Shown: positions 29,678 to 39,267, counted from the stretch's first letter. The stretch: 64,000 bases of DNA from Paracidovorax konjaci (GCF_900112675.1 NZ_FOMQ01000004.1:310001-374000); one strand, 5' to 3'. Notes: a model not told the origin generated them from the sequence alone. Translations and numbers: made by a program.

Positions 29678-31465
29678 TCAAACGGGGATCGGGCCGGGCT
29701 CCAGCGGCAGTTCCAGCGTGAAGCGCGCTCCTTTACCGGTCTCCGACGCCACGGTCAGCCGCCCACCCATGAGTTCGGCCAGTGCGCGAGAAAGTGCGAG
29801 GCCCAGGCCCGTTCCCCCGTGCTGGGTGCTGACGTCGGCACTGCCCTGGCGGAATTTTTCGAAGATCACGTCCTGCAGGCCCTGGGGAACGCCGGGCCCC
29901 GTGTCGATGACGTGGAAGCGCGCCACGCGGCCTCTCGCGACGTCCACTTCCAGCCGCACGCCGCCCTCGGCGGTGAACTTGAGCGCGTTGCTCAGCAGGT
30001 TGTTGAGGATCTGCTTGAGGCGCAGGCCATCGCAATGGAGCGTGTACGGGACCTCGGGCGCGATGTGCATTTCCAGCGTGAGGCCTTTCTGCGCGGCCGA
30101 GATGGCGAACAGGTCCACGGTGGTGCGCACCAGTTCCCGCACATCGTGCTCGCCGGGCACGATCGGCATGGCGCCGGCCTGCACCTTCGCCAGGTCCAGG
30201 ATTTCCGAAAGCAGGGTGTTGAGGTGTTCGGCCGCCTTGCGGATGAGCCCGGCCGCCTCGCGGTAGGTGGGCTGCTCCAGGCGCTGCTCCATGAGTTCGG
30301 AGAAGCCGTGGATGCTGGTGAGGGGCGTGCGCAGCTCGTGGGAGATGGCCGTGAGGAACTCGCTCTTGGCCCGGTTGGCGGAGCGGGCCTGGGCTTCGCT
30401 GGCCGCCAGCTCGACGTTCTTGCGCTCCAGTTGGCGCACGCCGTTCAGGAAGCCCGCGCCGATGGCCACCAGCGCGGCAGAGAAAAGGCCCGCGAAGACC
30501 ACCGCCAGGTTGCGCATGCTCTTCCATTCCGCCAGGGCCGCATCGGTGGTCGTCGCCACCACCACGCTCAGCGGGTAACCCTTGACGCGGTAGAAGGCGG
30601 TGATGCGCTCGACGCCGTCGATGCGGCTCGCGCGCTGGTAGGTGCCCTGCACCTGGGTGGCGCTGTGCAGGGGGTGGTCCGGCGGAAACTCCACGATCTG
30701 CCCCATGCCCTCGGGCTGGCCGCCCACCACGCGGGCGCGCACGCTGAAATCGTCGCCGATCAGCAGCACCGCGCCCTGGTTGCCGATGTCCACGTCGGCA
30801 TAGACCTTTTCGAAGTAATCGGGGTTGAGCGACGCCACCACCACGCCCTGCAGCGCGCCCCTGCCGTCCTGGATCGGACGGCTGAGCTGCACCGTCCACC
30901 GGCCGGAGACGCGGCCCATGACGGGCTTGCCGACGAACAGGCCCGAGCCCGACATCTGGGCCTGGACATGCGGCATCTTCTGCGGCTCCAGGTGCACGCG
31001 GATGTGTTCGCGCTCGCTGAGGTCGATGTTGCGCGTGCGCTCACCCGTGGGGTCGAGGTTGCTGCCCACGAAGCGCCCGTCGGAGCCCACCACGGACAGC
31101 TGCGTGAGGATGTCCGGCGCCAGCCCGGTCTCGTTGGCGAACAGTGCGTAGTCCTGTGCGGTGAATTCGCCGCTGTTGACCTCGGTCACCACGCGCAGCG
31201 TGGCCTGGTCCAGCGCGGCCAGCACGCGCAGCGTCTGTTCCTGCAGCACGCGGGCCAGGTTGCTGTTCTGGCGCAGTTGCGCCTCCATCGCGTCTTTCCA
31301 CTTGGTGTGCAGGGCCACGGCCACCAGCACCCAGGTGACGGTGAATGCCAGCAGCAGGAAGCCGATGACCATCGCCCGCAGGCGCCTTCCGTGCGCACCG
31401 GACGGCGGCGGCGGTGCGGTGTGCGGTGCGGCGGCGGTGGTGCTATGCGGAGCAGGGGCGGCCAT
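29678..31465 (-). CDS. Membrane sensor histidine kinase (dCache/PDC sensor)
   Basis: A 595-residue hybrid-less histidine kinase. A Pro/Ala-rich cytosolic N-terminus precedes TM1 (about 31-52), a periplasmic double PDC-like sensor (about 53-315) and TM2 (about 319-342). A short coiled linker leads to HisKA with SHELRTPLTS (phosphorylated His376) and HATPase_c with NNLLSNALKF (N box), DTGPGVP (G1) and GGTGLGL (G2). No receiver domain is fused and no response regulator gene is adjacent, so its partner is elsewhere. The ligand is unknown. The DUF457-type gene lies 81 bp upstream on the same strand. Confidence 0.92.
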   Translation of the reverse strand: MAAPAPHSTTAAAPHTAPPPPSGAHGRRLRAMVIGFLLLAFTVTWVLVAVALHTKWKDAMEAQLRQNSNLARVLQEQTLRVLAALDQATLRVVTEVNSGEFTAQDYALFANETGLAPDILTQLSVVGSDGRFVGSNLDPTGERTRNIDLSEREHIRVHLEPQKMPHVQAQMSGSGLFVGKPVMGRVSGRWTVQLSRPIQDGRGALQGVVVASLNPDYFEKVYADVDIGNQGAVLLIGDDFSVRARVVGGQPEGMGQIVEFPPDHPLHSATQVQGTYQRASRIDGVERITAFYRVKGYPLSVVVATTTDAALAEWKSMRNLAVVFAGLFSAALVAIGAGFLNGVRQLERKNVELAASEAQARSANRAKSEFLTAISHELRTPLTSIHGFSELMEQRLEQPTYREAAGLIRKAAEHLNTLLSEILDLAKVQAGAMPIVPGEHDVRELVRTTVDLFAISAAQKGLTLEMHIAPEVPYTLHCDGLRLKQILNNLLSNALKFTAEGGVRLEVDVARGRVARFHVIDTGPGVPQGLQDVIFEKFRQGSADVSTQHGGTGLGLALSRALAELMGGRLTVASETGKGARFTLELPLEPGPIPV

Positions 31466-31546
31466 GGGTGGAGCTTGCCATGTTCTGGCGCCGCCGGGGG
31501 CTGCGCCGTTGCTGTGCCGGGGACCGTGCCATGGCTGTGGGCGGGT

Positions 31547-32578
31547 TCAAGGCGCTGCCGCGGCGGCGCCGAACGGGCCGTCGCCGCCGCCGTGGCCCTG
31601 GATGCGGCGCCACAGCGCGGGCAGGGCGGTGGCGGGGTCGGGGCGCTGCCAGGTCTGCGTGACCGGGGCCTGCCCCGATTGCAGCTGCGCCGGGGTGCCC
31701 AGGTCGAAGTGGAAGGTATAGAAGGGCTCCTGGCCCATGCGCAGGTCCGTGAGCTGCACGTGCCCGGATTGCTCGCGCATGCGGTAGAAGCCGTGGCTGA
31801 AGCCGGCCACGCGCTGCACCGGCACCTGCGCGCCGAAGCGCTCGATGAGGGCCTGGCCGCGGTCGTGCAGCGTGAATCGGATGGGCGTGTCCCCATCGGC
31901 CAGCGCATAGAAGCCCTCCGCGTAGCGGTCGCCCGACACGGCCAGCACGCGCCAGGCCAGGGTGTTGAAGGGCGTGGGGGTGACCAGCACGCGATCGACC
32001 GGCCAGCCGAGGGCCTGCAGCGACGCATCGGCGATCTTCGCGACGTGCTGCTGGGCGGCGACGCTCCAGGCGAGGTAGGCGGTGCTCAGCACCAGCCCCA
32101 CGGTGTTCCAGCGCAGGCCGCGCTCGCCGGAGACCGCGATGGCCGCCACCACGCCCACGATGAGCGGCACGGTGTAGAGCGGATCGATGATGAAGATGCT
32201 GCCCACCCCGTACGGGTGGTCGGTGAAGGGGCGCAGCAACTGCGTACCGTACACCGTCATCCAGTCCAGCAGCGGGTGCGTGACCAATGCGAGCCAGAGT
32301 GCCAGGGCCCAGCGCTTCCACTGGCCCGGCTCGCCGTGCAGCCGGGCCACGGCCCAGGCCAGCGGCACCGCGAGCAGCGAAAGGTAGAGCAGGGCATGGC
32401 TTTCCGCCCGGTGCAGGACCATGTTGGCGATCGGGTCGCCGTGGTCGATGAGGGCGTCCAGGTCGGGCAGCGTGCCGGCGATCCCGCCCCAGAGAGCGGC
32501 TTTCCAGGGCGAGGTGCGGCGCCCCATGGCAGCGAGGGAGACGGCGGAGCCGAGGGCGATCTGGGTCAGGGAATCCAT
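31547..32578 (-). CDS. DUF457-type membrane-bound metal-dependent hydrolase
   Basis: A 343-residue inner membrane protein of the YdjM/DUF457 family. The N-terminus MDSLTQIALGSAVSLAAMG and GGIAGTLPDLDALIDHGD carry the Asp-rich metal motif; HRAESHALL and THPLLDWMTVYG add the conserved His/Asp residues. Four to five hydrophobic segments are seen within residues 1-175; the C-terminal half (about 180-340) is soluble. The family is named after phospholipase-C-like metal ligands, but substrates are not known. Confidence 0.85.
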   Translation of the reverse strand: MDSLTQIALGSAVSLAAMGRRTSPWKAALWGGIAGTLPDLDALIDHGDPIANMVLHRAESHALLYLSLLAVPLAWAVARLHGEPGQWKRWALALWLALVTHPLLDWMTVYGTQLLRPFTDHPYGVGSIFIIDPLYTVPLIVGVVAAIAVSGERGLRWNTVGLVLSTAYLAWSVAAQQHVAKIADASLQALGWPVDRVLVTPTPFNTLAWRVLAVSGDRYAEGFYALADGDTPIRFTLHDRGQALIERFGAQVPVQRVAGFSHGFYRMREQSGHVQLTDLRMGQEPFYTFHFDLGTPAQLQSGQAPVTQTWQRPDPATALPALWRRIQGHGGGDGPFGAAAAAP

Positions 32579-32955
32579 GGCGCGATCAGAACATGGGGAG
32601 CGGGCAGGCCGGATGGCAGCGGCGATGCGGGCGCCCGGGGCGGCCGCATTCTAGCCGCCTGCACAGCAGGATTCCGAAGGGCGGTATGGATGGGTTGCAT
32701 CCGCGCCGCGGCGAACGGGGGCGCAAGGCCGGGTCGGGGACGATGCGGGCGCGTCCTACATGCCCGGGGCGGTGTCTCTGCAATGCTGGACTTCGTGGGT
32801 GCCGCTGTCGCGTGCCGCTATCGCCCGGGAGCGTCGCGCGGGCACCCGCCCGGCCTGATCCGGCTGCCGCCTGCACCCCGGCGCGGCCGCAGGCCGGCAG
32901 GGCTCCCGCAAGCCCCGGCCTTCCCGGCGCCCCCTCACGAGAAAAGAAGTTTCCG
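32579..32955. other. 377-bp gap between divergent DUF457 and egtD genes
   Basis: Promoters for both genes should lie here. The sequence is GC-rich and low in recognisable signals; AAAAGAAG (32942-32949) is the egtD ribosome site. Several long frames cross it, but they lack family similarity and ribosome sites. I see no RNA gene, repeat or terminator. Confidence 0.5.
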
Positions 32956-33894
32956 ATGACCGCACTCGCCCTCCAGCACCCCGTCTCGGCCCATTCCGAC
33001 ATCGTCCAGGGGCTCCTGCAGCGCCCGGCCAGCCTCTCTCCCAAATACTTCTACGACGAGCACGGCTCGGAGCTGTTCGAGGCGATCACGCGCCTGCCCG
33101 AGTACTACCCCACGCGCACCGAATACGAAGTGATGCAGCGGCACGGCCAGGACATCGCCGAGTCGGTGGGCCAGGGCGGAACGGTCATCGAACTGGGGGC
33201 GGGCAGTTGCGAGAAGGCCCGCTCGCTGTGCGCGCTGCTGCGCCCGGAGCGCTTCGTGGGCGTGGACATCTCCGCCGATTTCCTGCGCGGCGCCGTCGCG
33301 CGGCTGCAGGGCGCGCTGCCGTGGCTGCGCGTGGATGCCGTGGCCGGCGACCTGACCCTCCCGGTGGCACTGCCCGAGGACATCCCGCGCGCGCGGCGGC
33401 TGGTGTTCTACCCGGGCTCGTCGATCGGCAACTTCGATCCGCCGCAGGCGCTGGCTCTGCTGGCCCGCATGCGCGCCCTGGTGGATGCGGATGGCGGCGT
33501 GCTGATCGGCTTCGACCTGCCCAAGGACCTCGCGGTGCTCGAAGCCGCCTATGACGACGCGGCGGGCGTCACCGCGGCCTTCAACCGCAACGCGCTCGCC
33601 CACGTGAACCGGCTCATCAGCAGCGATTTCGTGCCCGAGGCATGGGAGCACCGCGCGTTCTTCGACCGCCGGCATTCGCGCATCGAGATGCACCTCGAAA
33701 CGACCCGTGGCACGCGCGTGCGCTGGCCCGGCGGCAGCCGGGTCTTCGCGCCCGGCGAACGCATCCATACCGAGAACAGCTACAAGTACACGCTGCCCGC
33801 CTTCCAGGCGATGCTGGCGCGCGCGGGCTTCTCGCATGCCCGCGCCTGGACCGACGAGCGCGGCTGGTTCGCCGTGGTGCACGCCCGGCCCTGA
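32956..33894 (+). CDS. egtD: L-histidine N(alpha)-methyltransferase
   Basis: A 312-residue SAM-dependent enzyme that trimethylates histidine to hercynine, the first step of ergothioneine synthesis. Visible: PKYFYDEHGSELFEAITRLPEYYPTR, the histidine-site entry; SAM motif VIELGAGSCEKARSL (about residues 76-90); VGVDIS; FYPGSSIGNFDP; and GFDLPKD. The tail IHTENSYKYTLPAF is typical of EgtD. The ATG at 32956 follows AAAAGAAG; upstream frame belongs to the intergenic region. egtB follows 144 bp downstream. Confidence 0.94.
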   Translation: MTALALQHPVSAHSDIVQGLLQRPASLSPKYFYDEHGSELFEAITRLPEYYPTRTEYEVMQRHGQDIAESVGQGGTVIELGAGSCEKARSLCALLRPERFVGVDISADFLRGAVARLQGALPWLRVDAVAGDLTLPVALPEDIPRARRLVFYPGSSIGNFDPPQALALLARMRALVDADGGVLIGFDLPKDLAVLEAAYDDAAGVTAAFNRNALAHVNRLISSDFVPEAWEHRAFFDRRHSRIEMHLETTRGTRVRWPGGSRVFAPGERIHTENSYKYTLPAFQAMLARAGFSHARAWTDERGWFAVVHARP

Positions 33895-34038
33895 GACCGG
33901 CGTGCGCACCGGCACGGCGGACAGCGGCGCCTTTGCAGCCCGCGAACGGCCCACCGGAAACCAGGACCCGGGCCCCTGCGGAAAAAACGAAAAAACACCC
34001 CAGAGCCCGCGATGCACGCGGGCCAGGAGACCCCTGAC

Positions 34039-35442
34039 ATGACCCCTTCCCTGTCCCTCCTGCCCGCGCGGCCTGCGCGCCGTGCCGAGGCGCCGGCCGC
34101 GCTGCGCGCGCGCTACGCCGGTGTGCGCGGCGCGTCGCTCGCACTCGCGGTGCCGCTGTCCGACGAAGACTGCTGCGCGCAATCCATGCCCGACGCCAGC
34201 CCCGTGAAATGGCACCTCGCGCACACCACGTGGTTCTTCGAGACCTTCGTGCTGGAGCCGAACGAACCCGGTTTCGCCCCCTTCCACCCGGCGTTCCGCG
34301 TGCTGTTCAACTCCTACTACAACGGCGTGGGCGCCAAGCACCCGCGGCCCCAGCGTGGGCTGCTCACGCGGCCGGGCCTGGCGCAGGTGCTGGACTACCG
34401 GCGCGACGTGGATGCGCGCATGGACCGCCTGCTCGCAACGAGGGAGGCCGCACCCGATGCCGCGCTGGAGGCGCTCATCGAACTCGGCCTGCAGCACGAG
34501 CAGCAGCACCAGGAACTGATCCTCACGGACGTGAAACACCTGCTTTCGTGCAGCCCGCTCTGGCCGGCCTACCGTCTGCAGAGCGCGGGCGGGGCGGCCG
34601 CTGCGCCGCCTGCGCCGCGCGGTGCCGACGAGGCTGCACCGCTGCGCTGGCGCCGGTTCGGCGGCGGGGTGGCGGAGATCGGGCACGACGCGCTCGCGCC
34701 CGGCGCGGGCTTCGCGTTCGACAACGAATCCCCGCGCCACCGCGTGTACCTGCAGCCCTATGCGCTGGCCTCGCGGCCGGTGAGCACCGGCGAATATCTT
34801 GCCTTCGTCGAAGCCGGCGGCTACCGCGATCCGGCGCTCTGGCTGGCCGAAGGCTGGGACTGGCGGCAGGCCCAGGGCCTGGAGCATCCGCTGTACTGGC
34901 GCCCCGGCACTGCGGGCGGCACGGCGGACGAGGGTGACTGGCACGAGTTCACCCTGGCCGGCCCGCGCCCGCTGCAGCCGGCGGCGCCCGTGGTGCACCT
35001 GTCCTACTACGAAGCCGATGCCTACGCCCGCTGGGCCGGCGCCCGCCTGCCGACCGAGGCCGAATGGGAGGCCGCCGCAGCCCAGTGCACCGATGCGGCA
35101 GGCGCTGCGGGCGTGGAAGGCCACTTCGCCGACAGCGGCGTGCTGCACCCGCGCGCCGCGCCCGCCGGCCGCCGGCAGGGCGCCGACGGGCAGCCCGCGC
35201 TGGAGCAGCTCTTCGGCGACGTCTGGGAATGGACGCAGTCCAGCTACGCGGCCTATCCGGGCTTTCGCGTGGCCGAAGGCGCGGTGGGCGAATACAACGG
35301 CAAGTTCATGGTCAACCAGTACGTGCTGCGCGGCGGTTCGTGCGCCACGCCGCCGGGGCATGCGCGCGCCACCTACCGCAACTTCTTTCCCGCCACGGCG
35401 CGCTGGCAGTTCGCGGGCCTGCGGCTCGCGCGCGACGTGTGA
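34039..35442 (+). CDS. egtB: Hercynine oxygenase / ergothioneine biosynthesis protein
   Basis: A 467-residue non-heme iron sulfoxide synthase that joins hercynine to a thiol donor with O2. The N-terminal DinB-like domain has the iron triad: His62 in WHLAHTTWFFET and the HX3HXE motif H153-EQQ-H157-Q-E159. The C-terminal formylglycine-generating-like domain (about 205-467) shows LSYYEADAYARWAGARLPTE, GDVWEWTQSSY and LRGGSCATP. AGGAG (34025-34029) selects the ATG at 34039 over the in-frame ATG at 34012. No egtA, egtC or egtE is in the window, so whether the donor is gamma-glutamylcysteine or cysteine is open. Confidence 0.94.
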   Translation: MTPSLSLLPARPARRAEAPAALRARYAGVRGASLALAVPLSDEDCCAQSMPDASPVKWHLAHTTWFFETFVLEPNEPGFAPFHPAFRVLFNSYYNGVGAKHPRPQRGLLTRPGLAQVLDYRRDVDARMDRLLATREAAPDAALEALIELGLQHEQQHQELILTDVKHLLSCSPLWPAYRLQSAGGAAAAPPAPRGADEAAPLRWRRFGGGVAEIGHDALAPGAGFAFDNESPRHRVYLQPYALASRPVSTGEYLAFVEAGGYRDPALWLAEGWDWRQAQGLEHPLYWRPGTAGGTADEGDWHEFTLAGPRPLQPAAPVVHLSYYEADAYARWAGARLPTEAEWEAAAAQCTDAAGAAGVEGHFADSGVLHPRAAPAGRRQGADGQPALEQLFGDVWEWTQSSYAAYPGFRVAEGAVGEYNGKFMVNQYVLRGGSCATPPGHARATYRNFFPATARWQFAGLRLARDV

Positions 35443-35465
35443 AGGGTGACCGGCGCCTGGCATGG

Positions 35466-35526
35466 ATTGCTATTAAAAATATAGCAAACTATTGAATGGA
35501 TACGGCGGCATGGAGGCCTTTTGATT
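35466..35526 (-). repeat. Interspersed hairpin repeat, copy C (inverted)
   Basis: On the minus strand: CTCCATGCCGCCGTATCC, ATTCAATAGTTT, then GCTAT...ATAGC. It lies between the convergent egtB and O-acetylhomoserine sulfhydrylase genes. Confidence 0.88.
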
Positions 35527-35558
35527 CAATGCGGGCTTTTCATGCCGGCGCGCGGCCG

Positions 35559-36845
35559 TCACACCGCTTCCAGTGCCCGGGAGAGATCGGCCGTGAGGTC
35601 GTCGATGTGCTCGATGCCCACCGACAGGCGCACCATGCCCTCGCTCACCCCCGCCTGTTCCAGCTCCTGCGGGCCGAGCTGCCGGTGCGTGGTCGATGCC
35701 GGGTGCGTGGCCAGCGAACGTGCATCGCCGATGTTCACCAGCCGCGTGAAGAGCTGCAGCGCATCGAGGAAGCGCGCGCCCGCCGCGCGCGGATCCTCGC
35801 CCGCGCCGGAGCGCAGCGTGAACGAAAGGATGCCCGAGGCCCGTCCGCCCAGTTGCCGCTGCACGAGCGCGTGGTCCGGGTGGTCGGGCAGGGCGGCATA
35901 GCGCACGTCCGCCACCTTGGGATGCTGCTGCAGGTAGTGGGCGATGGCGAGCGCGTTCTCGCAGATGCGGTCCATGCGCAGGGCCAGCGTCTCGATGCCC
36001 TGCAGGATCAGGAAGGCGTTGTGCGGCGAGAGCGTGGCGCCCGTGTTGCGCAACGGCACGACGCGCGCGCGGCCGATGAAGGCCGCCTCGCCCAGCGCCT
36101 CGGTGTAGACCACGCCGTGGTAGCTGGGGTCGGGCTCGTTCAGGCGGGCGAAACGCTCCTTGTGCTGTGCCCACGGGAACTTGCCGCTGTCCACGATCGC
36201 GCCGCCCACGCTGTTGCCATGGCCGCCCAGGTACTTGGTGAGCGAGTGCACGACGATGTCGGCGCCGTGCTCGATGGGGCGCAGCAGGTAGGGGCTGGGC
36301 ACGGTGTTGTCCACGATCAGCGGCACGCCGTGGTCGTGCGCCACCTTCGCCAGCGCGGCGATGTCGGTCACGTTGCCCAGCGGGTTGCCGATGGATTCGA
36401 CGAACACGGCCCGGGTGCGCCCGTCGATGTGCTGCGCGAAGCTGGCGGGGTCGCGCGGGTCTGCGAAGCGCGTGGTGATGCCCTGGCGCGGCAGCGTGTG
36501 CGCGAAGAGGTTGTAGGTGCCGCCATAGAGCGTGCCGGCCGAGACGATGTTGTCGCCGGCTTCCGCGATGGTCTGGATCGCATAGGTGATGGCCGCCATG
36601 CCCGAGGCCAGGGCCAGCGCGGCAATGCCGCCTTCGAGCGCCGCGACGCGCTTCTCGAGCACGTCGTTGGTCGGATTCATGATGCGCGTGTAGATGTTGC
36701 CCGGCACCTTCAGGTCGAACAGGTCCGCGCCGTGCTGGGCGCTGTCGAAGGCATAGGCCACCGTCTGGTAGATGGGCACCGCCACGGCGCGCGTGGTGGG
36801 GTCGGGCGTCTGGCCCGCGTGGACGGCAAGGGTTTCGATCTTCAT
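35559..36845 (-). CDS. metY: O-acetylhomoserine aminocarboxypropyltransferase (sulfhydrylase)
   Basis: A 428-residue PLP enzyme of the Cys/Met metabolism family that makes homocysteine from O-acetylhomoserine and sulfide. The start [20 protein letters not shown], the [13 protein letters not shown] segment, [27 protein letters not shown] and the PLP lysine K204 in [12 protein letters not shown] are characteristic. The length and the long insert favour MetY over MetB/MetC. GGAG 10 nt upstream supports the ATG at 36845. No SAM or SAH riboswitch is recognisable upstream. Confidence 0.92.
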   Translation of the reverse strand: MKIETLAVHAGQTPDPTTRAVAVPIYQTVAYAFDSAQHGADLFDLKVPGNIYTRIMNPTNDVLEKRVAALEGGIAALALASGMAAITYAIQTIAEAGDNIVSAGTLYGGTYNLFAHTLPRQGITTRFADPRDPASFAQHIDGRTRAVFVESIGNPLGNVTDIAALAKVAHDHGVPLIVDNTVPSPYLLRPIEHGADIVVHSLTKYLGGHGNSVGGAIVDSGKFPWAQHKERFARLNEPDPSYHGVVYTEALGEAAFIGRARVVPLRNTGATLSPHNAFLILQGIETLALRMDRICENALAIAHYLQQHPKVADVRYAALPDHPDHALVQRQLGGRASGILSFTLRSGAGEDPRAAGARFLDALQLFTRLVNIGDARSLATHPASTTHRQLGPQELEQAGVSEGMVRLSVGIEHIDDLTADLSRALEAV

Positions 36846-37212
36846 GGGCGGGGTGTCTCCGGAAGAAGTTTCTCCGGCGTGCCGCAGGGCGCGGCTGCCG
36901 GGCAGGTGCGGGCCATTGTGTCGGCGCACGGCAGCGCGCGGAACGAACCGATGGCTATGTGCTTATGCGCGCACGGCCCAGTGCGCGGCCGGCCCCGGGG
37001 TCCGCCCGGCACTTTCGCCGCAGCGCCGGGAACGCCGTTTGCCTTTTTGGGAGGCGCATGGCGCCGGTGGCCCATCGCCGTTTTTTTGTTGCTCCGATCC
37101 TCCGCATGACCTTCCTTCCTCGCACTCCGATGCTTCGCCAGCAGGGGCCCGCCGGCCCCGCAGTCCTCATCCTTCTTCCGCACGGCGCTGCGCCGGTCCG
37201 GGAGGCCCGCGC
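36846..37212. other. 367-bp gap between divergent metY and S9 peptidase genes
   Basis: It holds the leaders of both genes. A CCGGA/TCCGG inverted repeat lies close to metY (about 36863-36883). A frame of 85 codons (36959-37216) has no ribosome site or family resemblance. I see no riboswitch core, RNA gene or strong promoter. Confidence 0.45.
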
Positions 37213-39201
37213 ATGAGCGGAACGCCCTGGACCCCCGAAGACACCCTGCGCCACCAGACCATCGCCGAGCTGCAGGGCTCTCCCGCCGAGGAGCTGCTGG
37301 TCTGCACGGTGCGGAGCCACAACGCCGCCGCCGACCGCATGGACAGCGCGCTCTGGTGCGTGCCGCTGGACGGCAGCGGACCGCCCTGGCCGCTGACGGG
37401 CGGCACCACCACTGACAGCAGCCCGCGCTGGTCGCCCGATGGAATGCGCATCGCCTTCGTCTCGGCACGCGCCGGCCGCAGCCAGGCCTTCGTGATCCCG
37501 CGCCATGGCGGGGAGGCCCGGCAGGTGGGGGCGCTGGACGGCGAAGTCCTCTCGGCGGACTGGTCGCCCGACGGCACCCGCCTCGCGGTGCTGTGCACGG
37601 TGGCGGTCGATCCCGACCTGCGCGGGCGCCGGCCGCGGGCCGATGCGCCGCCGCCGCGCACGGGCGGGCCGCGCGTCGTCTGGCGGCTGCCGTACAAATC
37701 GGACGGCCTCGGCTACGTGCTGGGGCAGGAGACGCACCTCTTCGTGCTGCACGTGGAGGGCGGCCGCTGCCTGCGCCTCACCGAGGGTGCGTTCAACGTG
37801 CGGGCCGCCGCCTGGTCGCCCGACGGGAAGCAACTGGCGTTCGTGCGCACCCGGGACAGCGACACCGACGGCCACCGCACCGATCTGTGGACGCTGCCGG
37901 CCGCGGGCGGCCCTGCCCGCCAGCTCACGCACGATCTGGCGCAGGTGCTCTCGCCCGTCTGGTCGCCGGACGGACGCACGCTGGTGCTTTCGGGCTCCTC
38001 GCGCGATGGCGATGCGCAGGTGCGCCTCTGGCGGTGCGACGCCGAGACGGCGCGCGTCGATCCCCTGGGCGACGATGCGATCGAGATCGGCACCGAAACC
38101 GCCAGCGTGCGCTTCGCGGAGGGCGATCCGGGGCGCGTGCTGGCGGTGGTCCAGCGGCGGGGCGCGCACGCCGTGGTGTCGATCGCGCTGGCGGGCGGCG
38201 AGGTGCGCACGCTCGTGCAGGGCGACCGGCAGATGAAATCCCTGGCCCACACGCGGGAGCGGCTCGCCTTCCTGGCCTATACACCGGTCGAGCCGATGGA
38301 AATCCACGCGTGCACGCACGGGGGCGGGGCCGAACGGAAGGTGACCGCATTCAACGCCGCGTGGTGGGAACCGCATGCCTGCGCCACGCTGGAGCGGCGG
38401 CGCTTCACGGTGCCCGATGGCGAGGGCGGAACGCACGGCATCGACGGCTGGCTGCTGCGCCCCCCGGGCGCGCGCGGGGCCACGCCGCTGCTCGTCGATC
38501 TGCACGGCGGCCCGGCCGCCTGCGCGCTGTTCGACTACCCGGCCACCGCGTACTGGTCGGTGCTTTGGTCGCGCGGCTGGTCGGTGCTGGCCCTCAACCC
38601 GTCGGGATCGTCGGGCTACGGCCCTGCGTTCGCCGAGCGCCTGCGCGGGCACTGGGGCGAGCGCGACCTGCCGGAAGTGCTGGCGGCCGTGGAGGCGCTG
38701 CGCGGCGAAGGGCTGGCCGATGAAAGAATTGCCGTCTGCGGAAAATCTTACGGAGGCTTCCTGAGCGCGTGGGCCCTCGGCCACACGGACTGCTTCCGCA
38801 CGGCGGTGGTGATGGCGCCGGTGGCCGACGCGCGCAGCCACTACGGCATGTCCGACAGCGGCTACTACGCCGACCCGTTCGATTTCGGCGGCACGCCCTG
38901 GAGCGCGCCGCAGGCCTATCTGCGTGCCTCTACGCTGCCGGGTGCGGCCCGGTCGCGCACGCCCACGCTCATCCTGCAGGGGGAAGAAGACCAGCGCTGC
39001 CCCGTCGGGCAAAGTGAGGCGCTGTTCTGCGCGCTCAAGCGCGGCGCCAACCCGCCGTGCGAGCTGGTGATCTACCCGGGCGAAGGGCACACGTTCACGG
39101 CGTCGGGCGCGCCATCGGTGCGCCGCGACGCCGTGCAGCGCATCGTGGAGTGGGTGGAGCGTTGGGTGGACGAGCCGCTGCCGCCCCCGCCGGAAGGCTG
39201 A
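37213..39201 (+). CDS. S9 family prolyl oligopeptidase-type peptidase
   Basis: A 662-residue cytosolic serine peptidase (no signal peptide). The N-terminal part (about 30-390) is a beta-propeller with PD40-like repeats: SPRWSPDGMRIAFVS, SADWSPDGTRLAVL, AAWSPDGKQLAFV and SPVWSPDGRTLVLS. The C-terminal alpha/beta-hydrolase (about 410-655) has LVDLHGGP, the nucleophile Ser512 in GKSYGG, the Asp in LQGEEDQRCP and the His in PGEGHTF. This is the acylaminoacyl-peptidase/dipeptidyl peptidase pattern; the exact substrate is not set. Codons 505-514 around the nucleophile are unusually AT-rich for this gene (see findings). Confidence 0.9.
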   Translation: MSGTPWTPEDTLRHQTIAELQGSPAEELLVCTVRSHNAAADRMDSALWCVPLDGSGPPWPLTGGTTTDSSPRWSPDGMRIAFVSARAGRSQAFVIPRHGGEARQVGALDGEVLSADWSPDGTRLAVLCTVAVDPDLRGRRPRADAPPPRTGGPRVVWRLPYKSDGLGYVLGQETHLFVLHVEGGRCLRLTEGAFNVRAAAWSPDGKQLAFVRTRDSDTDGHRTDLWTLPAAGGPARQLTHDLAQVLSPVWSPDGRTLVLSGSSRDGDAQVRLWRCDAETARVDPLGDDAIEIGTETASVRFAEGDPGRVLAVVQRRGAHAVVSIALAGGEVRTLVQGDRQMKSLAHTRERLAFLAYTPVEPMEIHACTHGGGAERKVTAFNAAWWEPHACATLERRRFTVPDGEGGTHGIDGWLLRPPGARGATPLLVDLHGGPAACALFDYPATAYWSVLWSRGWSVLALNPSGSSGYGPAFAERLRGHWGERDLPEVLAAVEALRGEGLADERIAVCGKSYGGFLSAWALGHTDCFRTAVVMAPVADARSHYGMSDSGYYADPFDFGGTPWSAPQAYLRASTLPGAARSRTPTLILQGEEDQRCPVGQSEALFCALKRGANPPCELVIYPGEGHTFTASGAPSVRRDAVQRIVEWVERWVDEPLPPPPEG

Positions 39202-39216
39202 CCCGGTGCCGCAGGG

Positions 39217-39267
39217 CGGCCGGTGCCCGGCCTCGCCGCTTCAGTGCGGCGCGCCGGGCACCGGCCG
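39217..39267. repeat. 15-bp perfect inverted repeat at convergent gene ends
   Basis: CGGCCGGTGCCCGGC (39217-39231) and GCCGGGCACCGGCCG (39253-39267), with an inner GCCGC/GCGGC stem (39235-39239, 39246-39250). It sits over the stop of the U32 gene and 16 bp after the S9 stop; a T-less bidirectional terminator is likely. Confidence 0.7.

Noticed and set aside
29615-32959. Long plus-strand frame opposite the histidine kinase and DUF457 genes
   Set aside because: Antisense shadow; the minus strand has full motifs (H, N, G boxes).
36846-36960. SAM or SAH riboswitch upstream of metY
   Set aside because: Searched by eye for the conserved cores on the minus strand; only a short CCGGA/TCCGG repeat was found.
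36959-37216. 85-codon frame before the S9 peptidase
   Set aside because: No ribosome site, Arg/Pro-rich, overlaps the real start; no support.
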